Source: Lineus longissimus
Lineage: Eukaryota > Nemertea > Pilidiophora > Heteronemertea > Lineidae
Direction of reading: 5' to 3'
Assembly (NCBI RefSeq): GCF_910592395.1
Contig: NC_088310.1
Coordinates: 25,561,491 to 25,625,490, forward strand
Length of the DNA: 64,000 bases
The translations under genes and the position numbers were made by a program. The notes under the pieces were generated by a model. That model did no database searches. It was given only the letters and a program-made list of their open reading frames with translations, and had not been told where the DNA came from. This document shows, piece after piece, positions 14,181-28,100 of this stretch (its first letter is position 1; each line of letters opens with the position of its first letter).

Positions 14181-17086
14181 TCACAAATGCACACAAAAGG
14201 CCATTAGAAACCAATTTCACTTAAAAATTAAAGAGAGTCAATATCTCTCTATCGCCTCGTTGGCTGCTGGCCTGATCCCCTTATGAATGATGAAAGGGAA
14301 TTTCTCCATCAAGGGGCCATCTCAAAACCTGTGGCCGCAGTGTGAAAGCCCGGAGGGCCCATCATACACGAATCTCCATCATAGTTTAGAATCTGATGAG
14401 AGTGCCCGATGATATCTTTAAGCCTTCCAGATAGAGGCAACATTGCATGCTAGTGATACTGTCCTTCAAGTGAGGTTTTCAGCAGAAAATGTCTATCAGG
14501 GCAAGGTCAGAGCCATAATGAGTGAATAAAATAACTACTGTCAACACGCAGTAACTGTAATTTTGCAAGGGAACCATGGACTTCTTGCCTAGCCAGTCAT
14601 TAGACCAAAGGTTCCCCATCGGGGACTCTCTCGAACACATTCTTGAATTATTGAACTGCAGATAGTATAAACTACACGACCGACTCATAGCCTCAACTCT
14701 AATTACTAAATCCATATTTTCTAGCCATAAATGAAGCATTTTACAAACTACATGAAGAATTAATGACTGTCGGGCTGCGTATATTACTCTACAAGCATTG
14801 AAAGTGATCAGATTAAAACCAAATAATGATTCTCCATGGTCTGTTTCTGTTTTGAAATTCAGCACAAAATAGAATGAACTGCATGACTGTTTTGGGTGAC
14901 GAACCTAAAAATATGGTATCATGTTTAGATTTCAAGTGCTGTCATTTCGAATATCTGCAAGTATATGTCACACAAGTTCTTAAGCGCTCCATGATTTTGT
15001 CACTCTACAAACTGCTCGTTTGCCGAGCACCAAATAAGCAAGCTTGACAACAGCATCCCCCTCTTGTAGAGTAATTCCCTCTTTTGGGCTGACTTTTCTT
15101 TTAATATCCTGCTGAAGCCATCTGTTTTGGGCATGCTCCGACCCCATCATGCTGTCAAACGTATACTAATACTCAATATTCTACTGCCCAAATTCAACAC
15201 AGGCAAACCAGTGTTCAAACTGTTTCTTCCATGATACATCACATAGCACAGGGCAAGTGATTATCAGGCCTTAACCGCCTGGAATGTGAGGTTCACCCAA
15301 GCTCTCCAATACAGCAGTGAATGCCCCTAGGTTAGCGCCTAATAATATGATCTAGAGATGCAAGTCATGGAGCTGATACGTAATGCGCTCTGGTTGATAT
15401 TGCATCTACGCTCCAAGGAAATTGATGGTATGATATAAACTTGCAGATTATGCGATATGGTATGCTGCACTCTGTCCATAGCATACGCACAAATGGGACA
15501 TTGTTTTAGATTACAATTTTCATTGAATACTGAAATGCTATGATGCCGAGTGTGTATTTGTGGAATGGACATTAAGAAAGATGGATGGCCAAAAACAATG
15601 GGTACTGCGGTGGAGCAGACGACAGCACCAATATGAGAACATCATTTTATTGGATATGAAAATGGCTACGAGTCTTGATGGGTGGTGATATGGTGCAAAA
15701 AAGGCGGCATTCGGGGATTCGGCTCATGAAAAACCACCAGGGTCCTGTCACACCATAATAGCGAAACGTTATTACATATCTGTCAATTTACATCTTGGAC
15801 ATTTACTATAGTTCCACCGATATAAGACCAAGTCAACCAAGTCATTTTGAAGGAGCACCGAAAAATTGTCCCAACACAACTCTGAGAAGACTGTGACCAT
15901 AATCATCCAACTTGTTTTTGAGACCTATAAAAATGGTCTCAATGTTTAGAGGCAAGCATGAATCATGGACTATCTCCCGAGATTATTTATTACACCCAGG
16001 TGATATTCAACGCCCCCGAGGGAAAAATTACAGATCGCACTGCTCAAGACTAATTCGCAGAAAGCACATACCGCATATCAGATGGCAGTGTTCTCCGTGA
16101 GGTATCAGAAAGCAAGACAAAAACTGCAATTTTTTTCTTTGCAATTCAAAATTTCACCAGTTCTCGGTGTATTGAAAGTACTTATTCCTTGCTTACAGAC
16201 CAAGGACACAATGGGACCATATATATACACTTATGAAAGCTGACTACCCAAAACTATCAACAGACCACTGAACGCCTTATAGTGATAGTCAAAAGCTTAC
16301 AATCTCACGTAATATTGTACCATGCCCGCCAATATCAACCTCCTTCTCTTCAAGATGAAAAACTGTCTGAGTATTACCTCTGATCCAATTGCAGAGTTAG
16401 TGAACACATCACCCTGGTTGTATCGACTTTATAGTCTAAGCCACACAACCCAATGTTATTGTGACAGGCGACAATGACAGCATTCGCCACTGATAAAAAC
16501 TGACAGATTTCAAATAACATTAAATTGAACCCTTTGTTGGTGTGTACTGCGCCGACAATGGGATATCATGACCTCTTCTTTAGGATATTAGTAACTAACT
16601 CAATAATCTTGACAAGCTACTGGGTCAAACTTGCGTTTCATTTTTGCCCTTGTATGACAGAGGGGGTTTAGCCAGAGAGATCTAAGGCTTTGAAATGGAG
16701 AAATCGAATGGCAATATTTAGAGATGAAAGCCAGATAACACAAGCTGTTACTTTCACAAAACATGAAAATACATTGAATCAGTTTATATTTTATTATTGG
16801 GGTACTGCTGGAGCAATGATTTTTATCACAGCTGATGGCAGTCTATACACAAAAATCAGAAATGCACAGCTCAAAAATCAGAAAACACTTCTGCAACTAT
16901 TTTGAGTATATCTAGTGAAAATGGTATGAGAGAACAGGAACTAAAGAGTGAAATTTAAGACAATTTTGAATCTTCTCTGAGGCAATGACCATGATGGGTG
17001 AACAATACCTAATACTTTAACCCTCGTTCATTTTCAGTAATATCGTACCGGTTGGGTTTCAAAATATTTCAGAAGGAGAGGCAGAT

Positions 17087-17105
17087 GGGGGGGGGGGGGG
17101 GGGGG
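17087..17105. repeat. Poly-G tract (19 G)
   Basis: A run of 19 G preceded by gcagat and followed by accgtacccc. Confidence 0.95.
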
Positions 17106-20100
17106 ACCGTACCCCATCCTCATTTGCATTGGTACTAATCTTTCAAAATGTCTTAAATCAAATCTTCTCAGATCATGTCCTCGACCTCAAAGCGTCATCG
17201 TCAAGTAATTCAAATTCTACACTGCAACCAGGTAAGAAAGAGTAAACTTAAAGCAGGAAAACATTGGATAAATGATGACTGATGAGAAGGAAATAAAAAC
17301 AGTGACTGATCATTCTTCGACTGGGAAAATTTAGACACCAATATCGGGCTAAGCCTCCAGCTTGTGTTCTTGAGTAGTACACCAAGTACTTAACGTAATA
17401 ACATTGACAACTTTTGTCATTAATGCCGGCAAATGAATTGCTATAGCAACAAATTCAGTGCCTGATTTATTTGAAAAGACTACACTGATGGGTTGTATCA
17501 AATCTATTGGACGAGTTGATGACACAGAGAGACCTTTGAGAAAAACTCTGGGTGTCTACTAATGACTGTGATCGCTATCCTTCGTGGACTATTCTCGACT
17601 TCCTCGTGGCACTGAGCGGATACAAATATCTGATCTAGTCGATAACTAATCAGCTCCGAGAAAACTAATGATATTCACACAATTTTTTATAATAATGAAC
17701 AGGTCATTGGTGTTACCAGCTGACCACTGGCGTAAAGCTTGGCCTGATTGGATGTCAGTTTGTCAAACCAAAGGTTAAGAAGATCTGACCTAAATTCAAC
17801 AAATTTCTACCAATAACGAGAGGTGGCCAAAAGACAAACTGTCAAATGACCTAAGCGACTGATTTCACCCAATTTGGAAAAGAGTTTTTCAATCATCGCT
17901 AGTTATACCAATTATGATGGTGATTGGGTGAAGATACAGCCACAACAAAGATCAAGGATCTTTTACCTATACTGGTCAAGAATATGATTCAGCCAAGCAG
18001 AAATGTAAAATGATATTCATCCGAAGTGAAGCCGTCCAATTATTTTTAAGTAACTGATTTCATAACCTCAAGGCCATCCAATCATCGATTGTCTCCCCAA
18101 TTATAAAGGTGATTATTCCAAGTTAAAAGGTGATCACAAATATGACCACTGTAGAATATGCTACATCTACTGATTCAGAGCAATTCTGAAAGCCAGCGCA
18201 TCATTCCCTTGATAGTTTAGTGCAATAAACTTATTGATATTTAGAGGATCAATATTTAGATTAGCAGTGTCTCAGACACTGACCAACATAAACAATTGAC
18301 ACATTCATTTCATCAGAAAGCAGATGACTTTTCAGCGTCAATTTTCACCCGATTTTCACCCTCGTATTAACGCATTGTACAGCCCAAGTCGTATCTGCAT
18401 GTCTCGAATAGCTTTCAATTTTCCAATATAGATATGGTGTACGTGGAATGTAAAATTCTACAACAGCCAAATAAATCATTCTGAAATAATGGCTGAACGC
18501 TTCAATGCATGTGCATCGACTGCAGCCTACAGCCATGGGACATGCATTCTGAACATTAAGCTGGCTAGTACACGGCATGTACAAAGCGTCGTACTTGTCA
18601 ATTGCAAGATGCCACACAAGAGGCACGGACTCTGCCACCACACCATGACTGGACAGAGACGTGTTATTTCAGCGCTACATATACTCAACTCAAGATGAGT
18701 CCATCGGAAGTCAGTCATACATCAACTACTTGAGGCGGACAAAAACTTCAATAATTTCCTTGCCCAAGAGCTGAAGTAGCACTTTGAGTGGATTGTGTGT
18801 TATCTTTGGAGAACACCAATACTGCAGACAGTGCCAGCAAAACATTTTGGATTGACGATAATCTGAAATTGTCCAGCTCGCCTTCTCTCTTCAACATGAC
18901 CAGTATATGCATGCACAGATTTTGTGACATACAGCGTGTATCGATAGTTTCTTTGAAGGTCAAATTATGGCTCAGTGCTGTGAGATAAAGTAAGAGAAGA
19001 GTGGGTAATCCAGCTTATTTTCCGATATTTCAAATCCCCATAATCTTTAGTTAATATGCATTCTAAGCAAAACAGGTAAACAGTGGTATATTGCTGAAAT
19101 GAATATCACAACAAATATAAATCAACATATGACCGACTACAGCAAAATTTGGCTTTATAAACATACTGACTTCATACATATGTACACTTGAGATTAATAT
19201 CAGCATCAACTGTGACCATGTTACCCTGTCTTTGCGACCATTATCACATGTGACCACTTGCTTCTGGTGCTCATTGCAGGTGCCTCAACAAGAATCAGTG
19301 ACCACAATGACTTGTCATCAAAGTCAAACCCAGTGATAACCAGCTTCACCTACAGACAAGAGATCTTATTGTCGCACAGAGCAGCAATTATAATCATATG
19401 TCTCGGCGATTTACAATCACTTGTTTGCACAGTCTGCAATCTGAATGGACTTATTTTGTGACATTCGTTATCCTCACCCCAAAATCTGAGGTTCACATCT
19501 ATGTCGAATCGATAATCTTTAAATTGTCCCAGGCTAATGTTTCCCGAGGGGTATAGATCATGGTATCATAAGATTCTAAAATAACATTGATATCCGGACA
19601 AACCCATTTTCACAGTGCGTCTTATCTTGCCCAATTTAAGCAAATCTATCCATGGACCATATGATTTATCAATATCAACGTATGACTTTTATCTTAGAAT
19701 ACGGTATATCGGTAAATCGCATCAAGGTCGAATGGTTCAATCAGAAAATGTAGTGAGTATCACATGTCTAAAACAATAGATCTGTAGAGCACGGCTATAT
19801 ATAGTGAAATTTCCAATCAATTGGCATTGGGTGTCCTTGCCATGGCTGCTGGGTTATATCAACTGAAACACATCGCTATATGTCCATAAAAAGGGAATAT
19901 TCCCAAGGGTCCGACCAGATCAGGACTTGACTAGGTCATTGGGCTAGAATACAGACTCTGGTGAGCTTGGTCCTAGTGGAACCCCAGTCAAATGATGGTA
20001 CACTGGTATGTCGTCTCCTCATGCTCAGTCGTTGAAAATTGTCTTAGGTGAATAAGGGGACATACTTGTAGGGCATTTATTGGAGCTTTTTGTGAATAAT

Positions 20101-20339
20101 GGACGGAATCATCGGTTTCTAGTGCATCCAATTTTCAATTTACCTATGCATTCTCCTAGATGATGCTGTGAAGGGCTATAGGGAGGAAACTCAAGACCAA
20201 CAGTGACACTTTCACAAGACAATCATTTACTAGACATGCACACTGCAGAAATATTCCGCCCATTTAAGAAAGTGTGAAGAAGGCGAACTTACCCGATCTT
20301 GGTACGAACATGTTAGGTGTGGACTGTGGGCCTGAAACT

Positions 20340-20650
20340 GTTGGACGGGAGAATTAGGTCAGCTGGCACTTGTAAAATGGTGCAGAAACTGATTGGTTCG
20401 TCTTTGTAAAATGGTGCAGAAAATAGTTGCTTGGCACTTGTGAAAAGGTGCAGAAATTGGTTGGTTGATGAGTTGGTTGGTAATTGTAAAGTGGTGCAGA
20501 TATTGGTTGGCTGGTTGGTACTTGTAAAGTGGTGCGAATTGGTTGGTTGACATGTGAAAAGATGCCAAGTTGATTGTTTGATACTTGTAAAATGGTGCAG
20601 AAATGGTTTGTTTGGCATTTCAAATATTTTGCAGTGAGTTTGCAGTGAGT
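20340..20650. repeat. Irregular G/T-rich minisatellite
   Basis: About seven units carry cttgtaaaatggtgcagaaa and ttggttggttg with spacing of about 30-50 bp. The three overlapping minus-strand open frames here are low-complexity repeat translations. Confidence 0.88.
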
Positions 20651-22255
20651 TGGTTTATTTCTATGCAAGGTACTTATATTGAGACTCGACTAGAGCACAT
20701 GTTGAGAGTACAAATGAAAATAAATAAATATATACTTGGTCAAAAAAACTAATTAACTCTAATTAGGAACTTCAGGCCCTTAAGGTCACAAGTCGAGATG
20801 TTTCAAGAAAGAATCAACCTGCTATGAGAGGGTTAATTAATGGCATGAGGGTTAATTAACGTCAAGAATGCCAAAAGGTATACAGAAAGGTTCACAACAC
20901 TGAAAATAACTTAATGAAAGATAAAACCGACAAACCAAATGTACCTTAAGTTTAACATGGCCCACCTGCCAGTTAAGTGCACTGATTAAGGATTCAAACA
21001 CATTCAGCCATGCTTGATTAGGATACATCAGCTTTTCCTAAGACCCATAATTAGGGTAAGACACTCAACTGAGTTCAAAGAAACTTAACAGAAACAAGGA
21101 TATGTTAAGATTAGGCATAAGCAAGGCCTAGGGCAGGCCCAGGGCAGAATTGGGCAACAACTTTCCATGTCTGGAGGATTTAACATGGGAAAAACCTAAG
21201 AGGTTTTTGTAAAGAAGTCAGTCTGATTTCTGAGAATAATCCTGTATTTTAGTCAGGTAGCCTAAGTCCCAATAAGGCTGCAGGCCAGATACATAGATAG
21301 GCATAAGATAATTTGAGATAACAAAAGAGTGCTTAAGACATAAATTTGACTTTAGTTGCTGGGGGACCAGATGCCATTCCTATAAGACAACTATGCATCT
21401 AAGACTGGCATGGACTAATCTATAGTAGCCTGGGCCATGTATACCCTTCTTCGAGCCAAATATTACAATTTTTGGGATATGATACATATAATATCACAGT
21501 GATGGATGACAACGAGACCCTTCCAGTGACATCCAGGGCTTTCTTCTTCACACAAGGATAGGTGTGTCTATACAAATCAACTAAAGGGCAGACATTGGCC
21601 CTGATGCTGGGCCCTTAATGGGTCAATCACTTCACAAGAATTGGCCACTGAAATTATGACCCTTTTTGAGCTATTAGGCCTTTAGTATTGTAGCAGTCCT
21701 GTGATTATCTAGGAAACAATGCAAGATAAGTGCTTTGAAGGCAGTGATTTACAAACCACAATCATAAAATACCATCAGAATCATTACAGCCCTCATCATA
21801 TTTACATCATTTACATGTAACATCCATCTCAGAAATTGCTACTTATGACAAAGTTTGCCAACATTTTAGTAAATAATTTGATGATTGAGGGTCATTTTGG
21901 CAATGTCCATTAAGAAATGCTATATTGCCGTCCTATTCTCTCGTATACCTTTGCCTTTGCCAATAAGTTACCGAGAGTGTTGGCTCATCATAAATGTTTT
22001 CACAGTCGTAATTAAATCAAGGGAATAATTACGTTCATTTTGCCATTCCATATAAAGCCCAGTGTGAAATGAGTCAATAACGAGAGTGACTAGATCGCTA
22101 TGGACAAGCACCTGACAGCATGCACAGTCTTCACCAGAACAACGGGATTCAATTTTCCAATAACGCCGATCTTGATTCCTATGCTTTACGCATTTATATT
22201 AGCAAAGGCAGACGATATCAGCATCACAATGATTTACTTGTCGGGGGAAATGAGA

Positions 22256-22675
22256 GAATGCCACAACATTTGGTGTTGCTTCATCACTTGGCATTCTAAC
22301 TGAGGAAATGCCATGTAATATTTGGTGTTGCTCCCTAACTTGGCATTCTAAATGAAGGAATGCCAGAATATTTGGTGGTGCTCCATCGCTTGGCATTCTA
22401 ACTGAGGAAATGCCATGTAATATTTGGTGTTGCTCCCTAACTTGGCATTATAAATGAAGGAATGCCAGAATATTTGGTGGTGCTCCATCGCTTGGCATTC
22501 TAACTGAGGGAATGCCATGCAATATTTGGTGTTGCTCCCTAACTTGGCATTCTAAATGAAGGAATGCCAGAAAATTTGGTGTTGCTCCATCGCTTGGCAT
22601 TCTAACTGAGGGAATGCCATGCAATATTTGGTGTTGCTCCCTAACTTGGCATTCTAAATGAAGGAATGCCACAAT
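22256..22675. repeat. Dimeric 102-bp tandem repeat with internal inverted repeats
   Basis: Two alternating subunits of about 51 bp share atttggtg.tgctcc and differ by ccatcgc versus ccctaac, giving a repeat of about 102 bp and about four copies. Each subunit is bounded by aatgcca and tggcatt, so each can fold into a short hairpin. Confidence 0.93.
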
Positions 22676-23144
22676 ATTTTGAACTGTAATTAGTAATGAC
22701 ACCATTTGGTTTTGCTTCTTCAATGAAAGAACACCATATATCAAACAGCTCCAGTACAGATAACACAGTATCTTTTCTATCAATTTTTATTCAAAATCTA
22801 ACAGATATAGCATACAATGCATGGCCAGATGCGCTTCAGTTAGAAATGCGTTAACCGCCCATAAACAGCTATAATGCTTTAATACATTCTGCCTTGCACA
22901 CTCAATTCTGTGACAGAGTGCACAGCTTGCAAAACTTGATTTAATGATACAGCATTCACCTTAGGATCTAATGACCACAGCTTGTGTATTGAGGCTGGCC
23001 GATATCAATATCAGAGCAATCAGACCATGCTGAGGAATGGACAGCACAGGGCCTGCATTTGCAGACAGCAAAAGACACAACAGATCAATGAGGTCAGGGT
23101 GATCAGACCAGCATGGATGGATTGACACTGGCATGAGTACTCGA

Positions 23145-23324
23145 CAGTGGAACCTCTCCTAGCAGAAACCTCTCTATTAAGGACACAATCTCTTTCAAGC
23201 AAACTGCATTTGGTCCAAAATTGGTCTATTCCATCGAAATTGACCTCTTTAAGCAGGACACCTCTCAATTAAGGACTGCACTAGTCAGTTCCAAGGGTGT
23301 CCTTAATAGAGAGGTTCTACTGTA
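23145..23324. mobile_element. MITE copy A of the same family
   Basis: The same layout and length (about 180 bp) as the element at 24936-25117: CAGTGGAACCTCTCCTAG at the left, gtgtccttaatagagagg then ttctactgta at the right. The left TA is lost (cga precedes CAG). It is clearly the same family but diverged in the centre. Confidence 0.72.
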
Positions 23325-24935
23325 TTTATATATATATATGCAGCTTGGTCAACTCGGAGCAGTTGCATACTCCTAGCAGACATCAACACATCAAGAGCAG
23401 ACGATAGAGATCAAGCGGAGATGAGATTTACTGAAGAAACGCGGACGATGATCAAAGAAGCAAGAAATTGATTCAGATACTGCGCGTATATTGACTGCAC
23501 TGAATGTTGATAAGCAGATCAAGCAAACGAGCCATTCCATCAGTCAATGACCTTGACCTTGGCGATTTCATTTTATTTTCTCTGCGCCAGATATTGCAAG
23601 CTATTTTTCTTCAAAACACACTATAGAGCCGAGTTATTGATCTCTCATTTTGTAATCCAATTTATTAGCTAAAAACGGCCAGATACTCTAATAGAGAATG
23701 CTGCAATGACTTCGCCTAACCGCATATCCTTCGTAAGCTCACTGATACATTGTGTGTGCTTCTATAGCATAATCATACACTTCGAATTGAATTATAAGAG
23801 TAAACAAATTCGTTTCCATTTACAGATTTTTGTGAATTGGTATCGAGTTTCCGTTTGATATAAATATTAATTTAGAGGCAGATTTATCATGTTTGTTCCA
23901 CAATAACATATATGGTGCAACATTCGCGCTCCAGTCCCTGACTCCACGCTAGATGAGCCAGCTATTTTGTAAACTAGTTCATCATGTTACTTTCAATCAG
24001 GGCTGTGATGTTGCTTGTGTACTTTCCACGACAGCATTGAAGAAATTGCAACACAGTATGCCGATACGCTGTTTCTTGTATCATGACAGAATGTTTGCAA
24101 CTCCTGATATTTTTTGTCAAACGGGTTTGCTACACATAGGCCATCATGGTGTTATGTCATAGCAGAGAAGTCATCCTCTGTATGATTGGGCAACTGAATG
24201 GTTCAATGCCACAATGTCTAAAATGATGATGATCACAAACATCTGTAGGTTCATGTACATACATGTATGCATGATACAGCACACAAATGGAAATCACATT
24301 CCTGACTTCAACAGTGAATATTTACACAACTGGTCATACAGGCAGCAAGAGACATTGAAATACTGCACAAACATGAGATTATGAAAGCAGATAACTGGGT
24401 TTCTAGAATCCATTTGAAATAAATAATAATCAGATTTTTTAGGACACCACATCTGCAGAAGATTGGGATGGATTCAAAGAACACCGACAAAGATCCTTTA
24501 GCAAGTGAACGGAAACTCTCGCAAACGTAATCAAGCAAACGCTTCAAAGATATACCCAAGGTCACAAGTGTTCCCAGAGATTCACCACACACTGTCACAG
24601 GCTTGCCCAGTGTTTAGGAGGCTTACTTCGGTTATAGAAGAAGCCACAAACTAACCCAGCAAATGACTGATGTGTAACGCCTGCATCGAGAGGGAAAAAA
24701 TCACCCTCAGGCCCTGTCATCTGGTGCATAAGAAAAACGGTGTGGATGCGTATGCTCATCGTGAACACTGGGCTCCATTGCAGTAAGCTTCCATAAGCTA
24801 CCAATACATTGAGATATGATGTTGTCACAGATGGTACTTTCTCTTTGAATATAAAATGTTCTCAAATCATCACCCCTTTCAACTCGTCCAGATCAGATGT
24901 AAGCAAACATGTTCTGTCAATTCCTTTTTTCTAAG

Positions 24936-25117
24936 TACAGTGGAACCTCCCTTAGCGGACACCTCTCTATCAAGGACAACCTCTCTATTAAGGACACTAG
25001 TTTTGGTCCCAAATTGGTTGTTTCCATTCAATTTGACCTCTCTAATCAGGACACCTCTCTATCAAGGACAGCACTTGTCAGTCCCAAGGGTGTCCTTAAT
25101 AGAGAGGTTCTACTGTA
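24936..25117. mobile_element. TA-flanked MITE, copy B (CAGTGGAACCTC termini)
   Basis: The element runs from TA|CAGTGGAACCTCCCTT to GAGGTTCTACTG|TA. Its ends form an imperfect inverted repeat of about 25 bp and TA flanks both sides, as expected for Tc1/mariner/pogo-type insertions. Inside, cctctctat.aaggaca recurs several times. There is no coding capacity, so it would be non-autonomous. Confidence 0.75.
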
Positions 25118-28100
25118 TATAAGGCCGGAAAACGAAGTACAGTACTTGAGTTGACCTGTCATCTGAAATCATTCCAATGGGTTAACCAGTAATCTACTAA
25201 AGAGATAATAGTGAAATTCAGAGATCTTTCGACTTCGGCAGATGTCGACTCTGTGTGTCTCATATCCCAAGTGTGTTGTCACAGTTTTCTACAGAAGCAT
25301 GCACTGTAACATGCAGTAGATTTTGATCCAAATTTATAGCCATATTTTAGTGATTATGAAATTTTAAAGACTGCGTAACACGGGGAGACGAGGCTGCATG
25401 ATGGGTGAGAAGATGACGAGATCGTGCTCCCAAACGTCGCATTCCGGCCTAATTTTACATCCATGAATGTCATTTCTCATTCTGTGGATTGCATAAAGTT
25501 CTAATTCAAACGTATTAATGCCTTCATATTCAATGAATTAGTCCATATGGTGGAGAAATTACTGAGTGCGGTGCTGGTGTAATGACTCCATTAGGAGGCT
25601 ACTGCCATTGAGTACCAGAGATGGCCGGGATAGGAGTGGCTGTTCATCCTTATAAACGCACCCAAGAAAATGTTTACTCTCTCAAAGTCACCATTTATTG
25701 TCCAGAGAGACCTAACAGAAATCGTTCAAACGTGACATAATTTTGAGAATTGAGAAACACCATGGCTTAAGAAAGGGGAAAGAGACATTTCTCTGCAATT
25801 AAACATCACAAATCACTAATCTGTATACAAGGGTGTCCACTAAATTGTTACAAAAGAACGCTAATGTCCGTGGAGGTGATAGAGTCCTAGGGGAATTAAA
25901 CATAAGATAAGATCAGACGATCACAAGCCAGCCTTCCATAGATTCACCACTTCCTCCTGAAGTGATCACATCCCGAGGGCTCAGGGATCCCACGGGAGCC
26001 CTGCCTCCCACAGTGTTCACAGTTACACCTCATCTCTATGCAGCATCGGTAAGGATCACTCCTCATATCACTCCAGTATGCAAATCCTCTCCAAGCTCCA
26101 TGCTACAAAAAATTCAGCGAGTGTTCTCTATGCTAACACTGAATTAAGGTACAAGATGATTTTAATATGTGGCTTTTTATGTGAGATTTTTATTACGTAT
26201 TACACAAACACATATGCATAAAGAATGTTCTACTGCTATTTGAAAAGGGTGTGGCAATCTAGAAATAAACCAGGAAAAATTGATTTGTGAGAATGAGGAT
26301 ATCTCTTTGGACATGTACAGCAGCTGAAGACCAATGATTCTTATTACAGCTGCAGACTAGCAACATTTTATTGCATGCGAAAAAAATTGCAAGACCGTGG
26401 CACGCTTAAGTACCTGGCGAATTTGAGGAACTATTCCTCCTAAATCTTCCACACCTGAGATCCGACCAGCATCTCACCACACCGCCTTGGAATACCCAAG
26501 ACTCACTGACATCAATACTCTGACAAAAATTGATGACAGCAATTTAGCTACCTTTAAATATTTTAAAATGTGGCACGATTCAGGCTATGCTAGGCAGCAT
26601 ACAAAGAAGCAATTGGCTATGCAATGTCATGGGCATTAGCCCTCACTAGGCGATCAACTGGGCTGGGAAGTTTTTATGAGCTACTTCTCATCTTCTGCTG
26701 CAGGGATCAAGCGAAGTCTTGAGAGTGAGCAATCTTGAGGGTGGGCATTTTTATCCATATATGATAGATGACCAAAATTGGGCACATTTTACAAACTAGG
26801 AGGATGGCTTAGTCGACATGGAACTAAGGTATCTTATTTCATCGGAGATTTGGCAGAAATCAAATCCCTGTGCACGACTTTAGAGAAATGGGTGCGGGAT
26901 TCTGAGAGAAAAGTGTTGCCATATGTCCTACTCAGCCAGAAAAGCGTGACAGTACAAGCCTGCTGATACATAATGTTATTATCAGCCACTCAAATAAGTT
27001 GTTCTGCATTATTTAAAGCTTTTTAAATGTTCTCACAGATATTCTCCAGTCAAAATCAATTCTATTAAGTTGTACTGAAACTCTCAGTGACCTCTTTTTT
27101 TCAACATACACTTATTGACCAGATGGCTAAAACATGTTTCGACTGTTGAACACATTTTTTTCTCTTGATCCCTAAAAAGAAGTCTCCACCCCCTGGATGC
27201 CCTCCAACTCCCATTACTTTTAACAATGCTAACTCGACCAACAGACATAATTTCCCATTGTGTCCCGAAAGAAAACTGCCCAAGAGTGGACTGGGAAAGT
27301 ACAGAAGGCATAATATCATTGGGTCACTAATGCCATTGAAGGACTTGCTCACTTTTATCCTTCATACTAAACATGTCAGGTTGTATGTAACATTAAGAAT
27401 ACAACAAGAAACTAATAAAAGACTCATTTTTTACAATAAATAGTCTTTAGAGAATCCTTAGGGGGTGGTCTGACTTGGCGAAAATTACGGTATATTACAA
27501 CCATTAGCTACCCTTTATAGATTTCCGACAAGGGACATGATTCCTGCCTGTTTACAAGAACATTACCACAACCCGATAAGCTTAATCTCATGCTAACCAA
27601 AACATGGACAGAGGTACAGTTTTACGGCATTTATGTATAGTTTTTTTAGTCTTAACAATGGAACAGACAGAATGGTCAACATCACCAAGGGAAAGGCTGT
27701 AAAACATGACAAATCCCAATACTCTGATCAACATTGTCTTAACTCCTATTGCCGCTTAAAGGCATTAAAGGAGAGCTGTGCACAAATTCAAGCTATTCAG
27801 AAAAAAAGCCCAGAAGTTCAAAGGACCTATTTGACTCCCCTAGGACTTATTTTAAGAGAGGTATAATTAAGCTTAGTCAGGCATTCTTTCGGAACCTTGA
27901 ATGCTTAATCACCGATATTGTAAAACATTGTTGTTCGTTTGTGAATGGAGTAACATGGGGTGTAATAACTTCAATTACCTCATCTCGTTTTCTCACGATT
28001 TTCGACAAATGTTTATTGGCGCAATAGTGACCCACACAAGTTACTCATGGAAGACTCATCCATATTTAATACCTACCCACTTAGAAGTTATCATAGTTAT

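Noticed and set aside
20313-20668. Three overlapping minus-strand frames rich in Thr/Asn/Gln/His
   Set aside because: All come from the G/T-rich minisatellite at 20340-20650.
25962-26147. Plus-strand 61-codon frame ending near a CGGTAAGG donor-like site
   Set aside because: No recognisable domain and no convincing partner exon.
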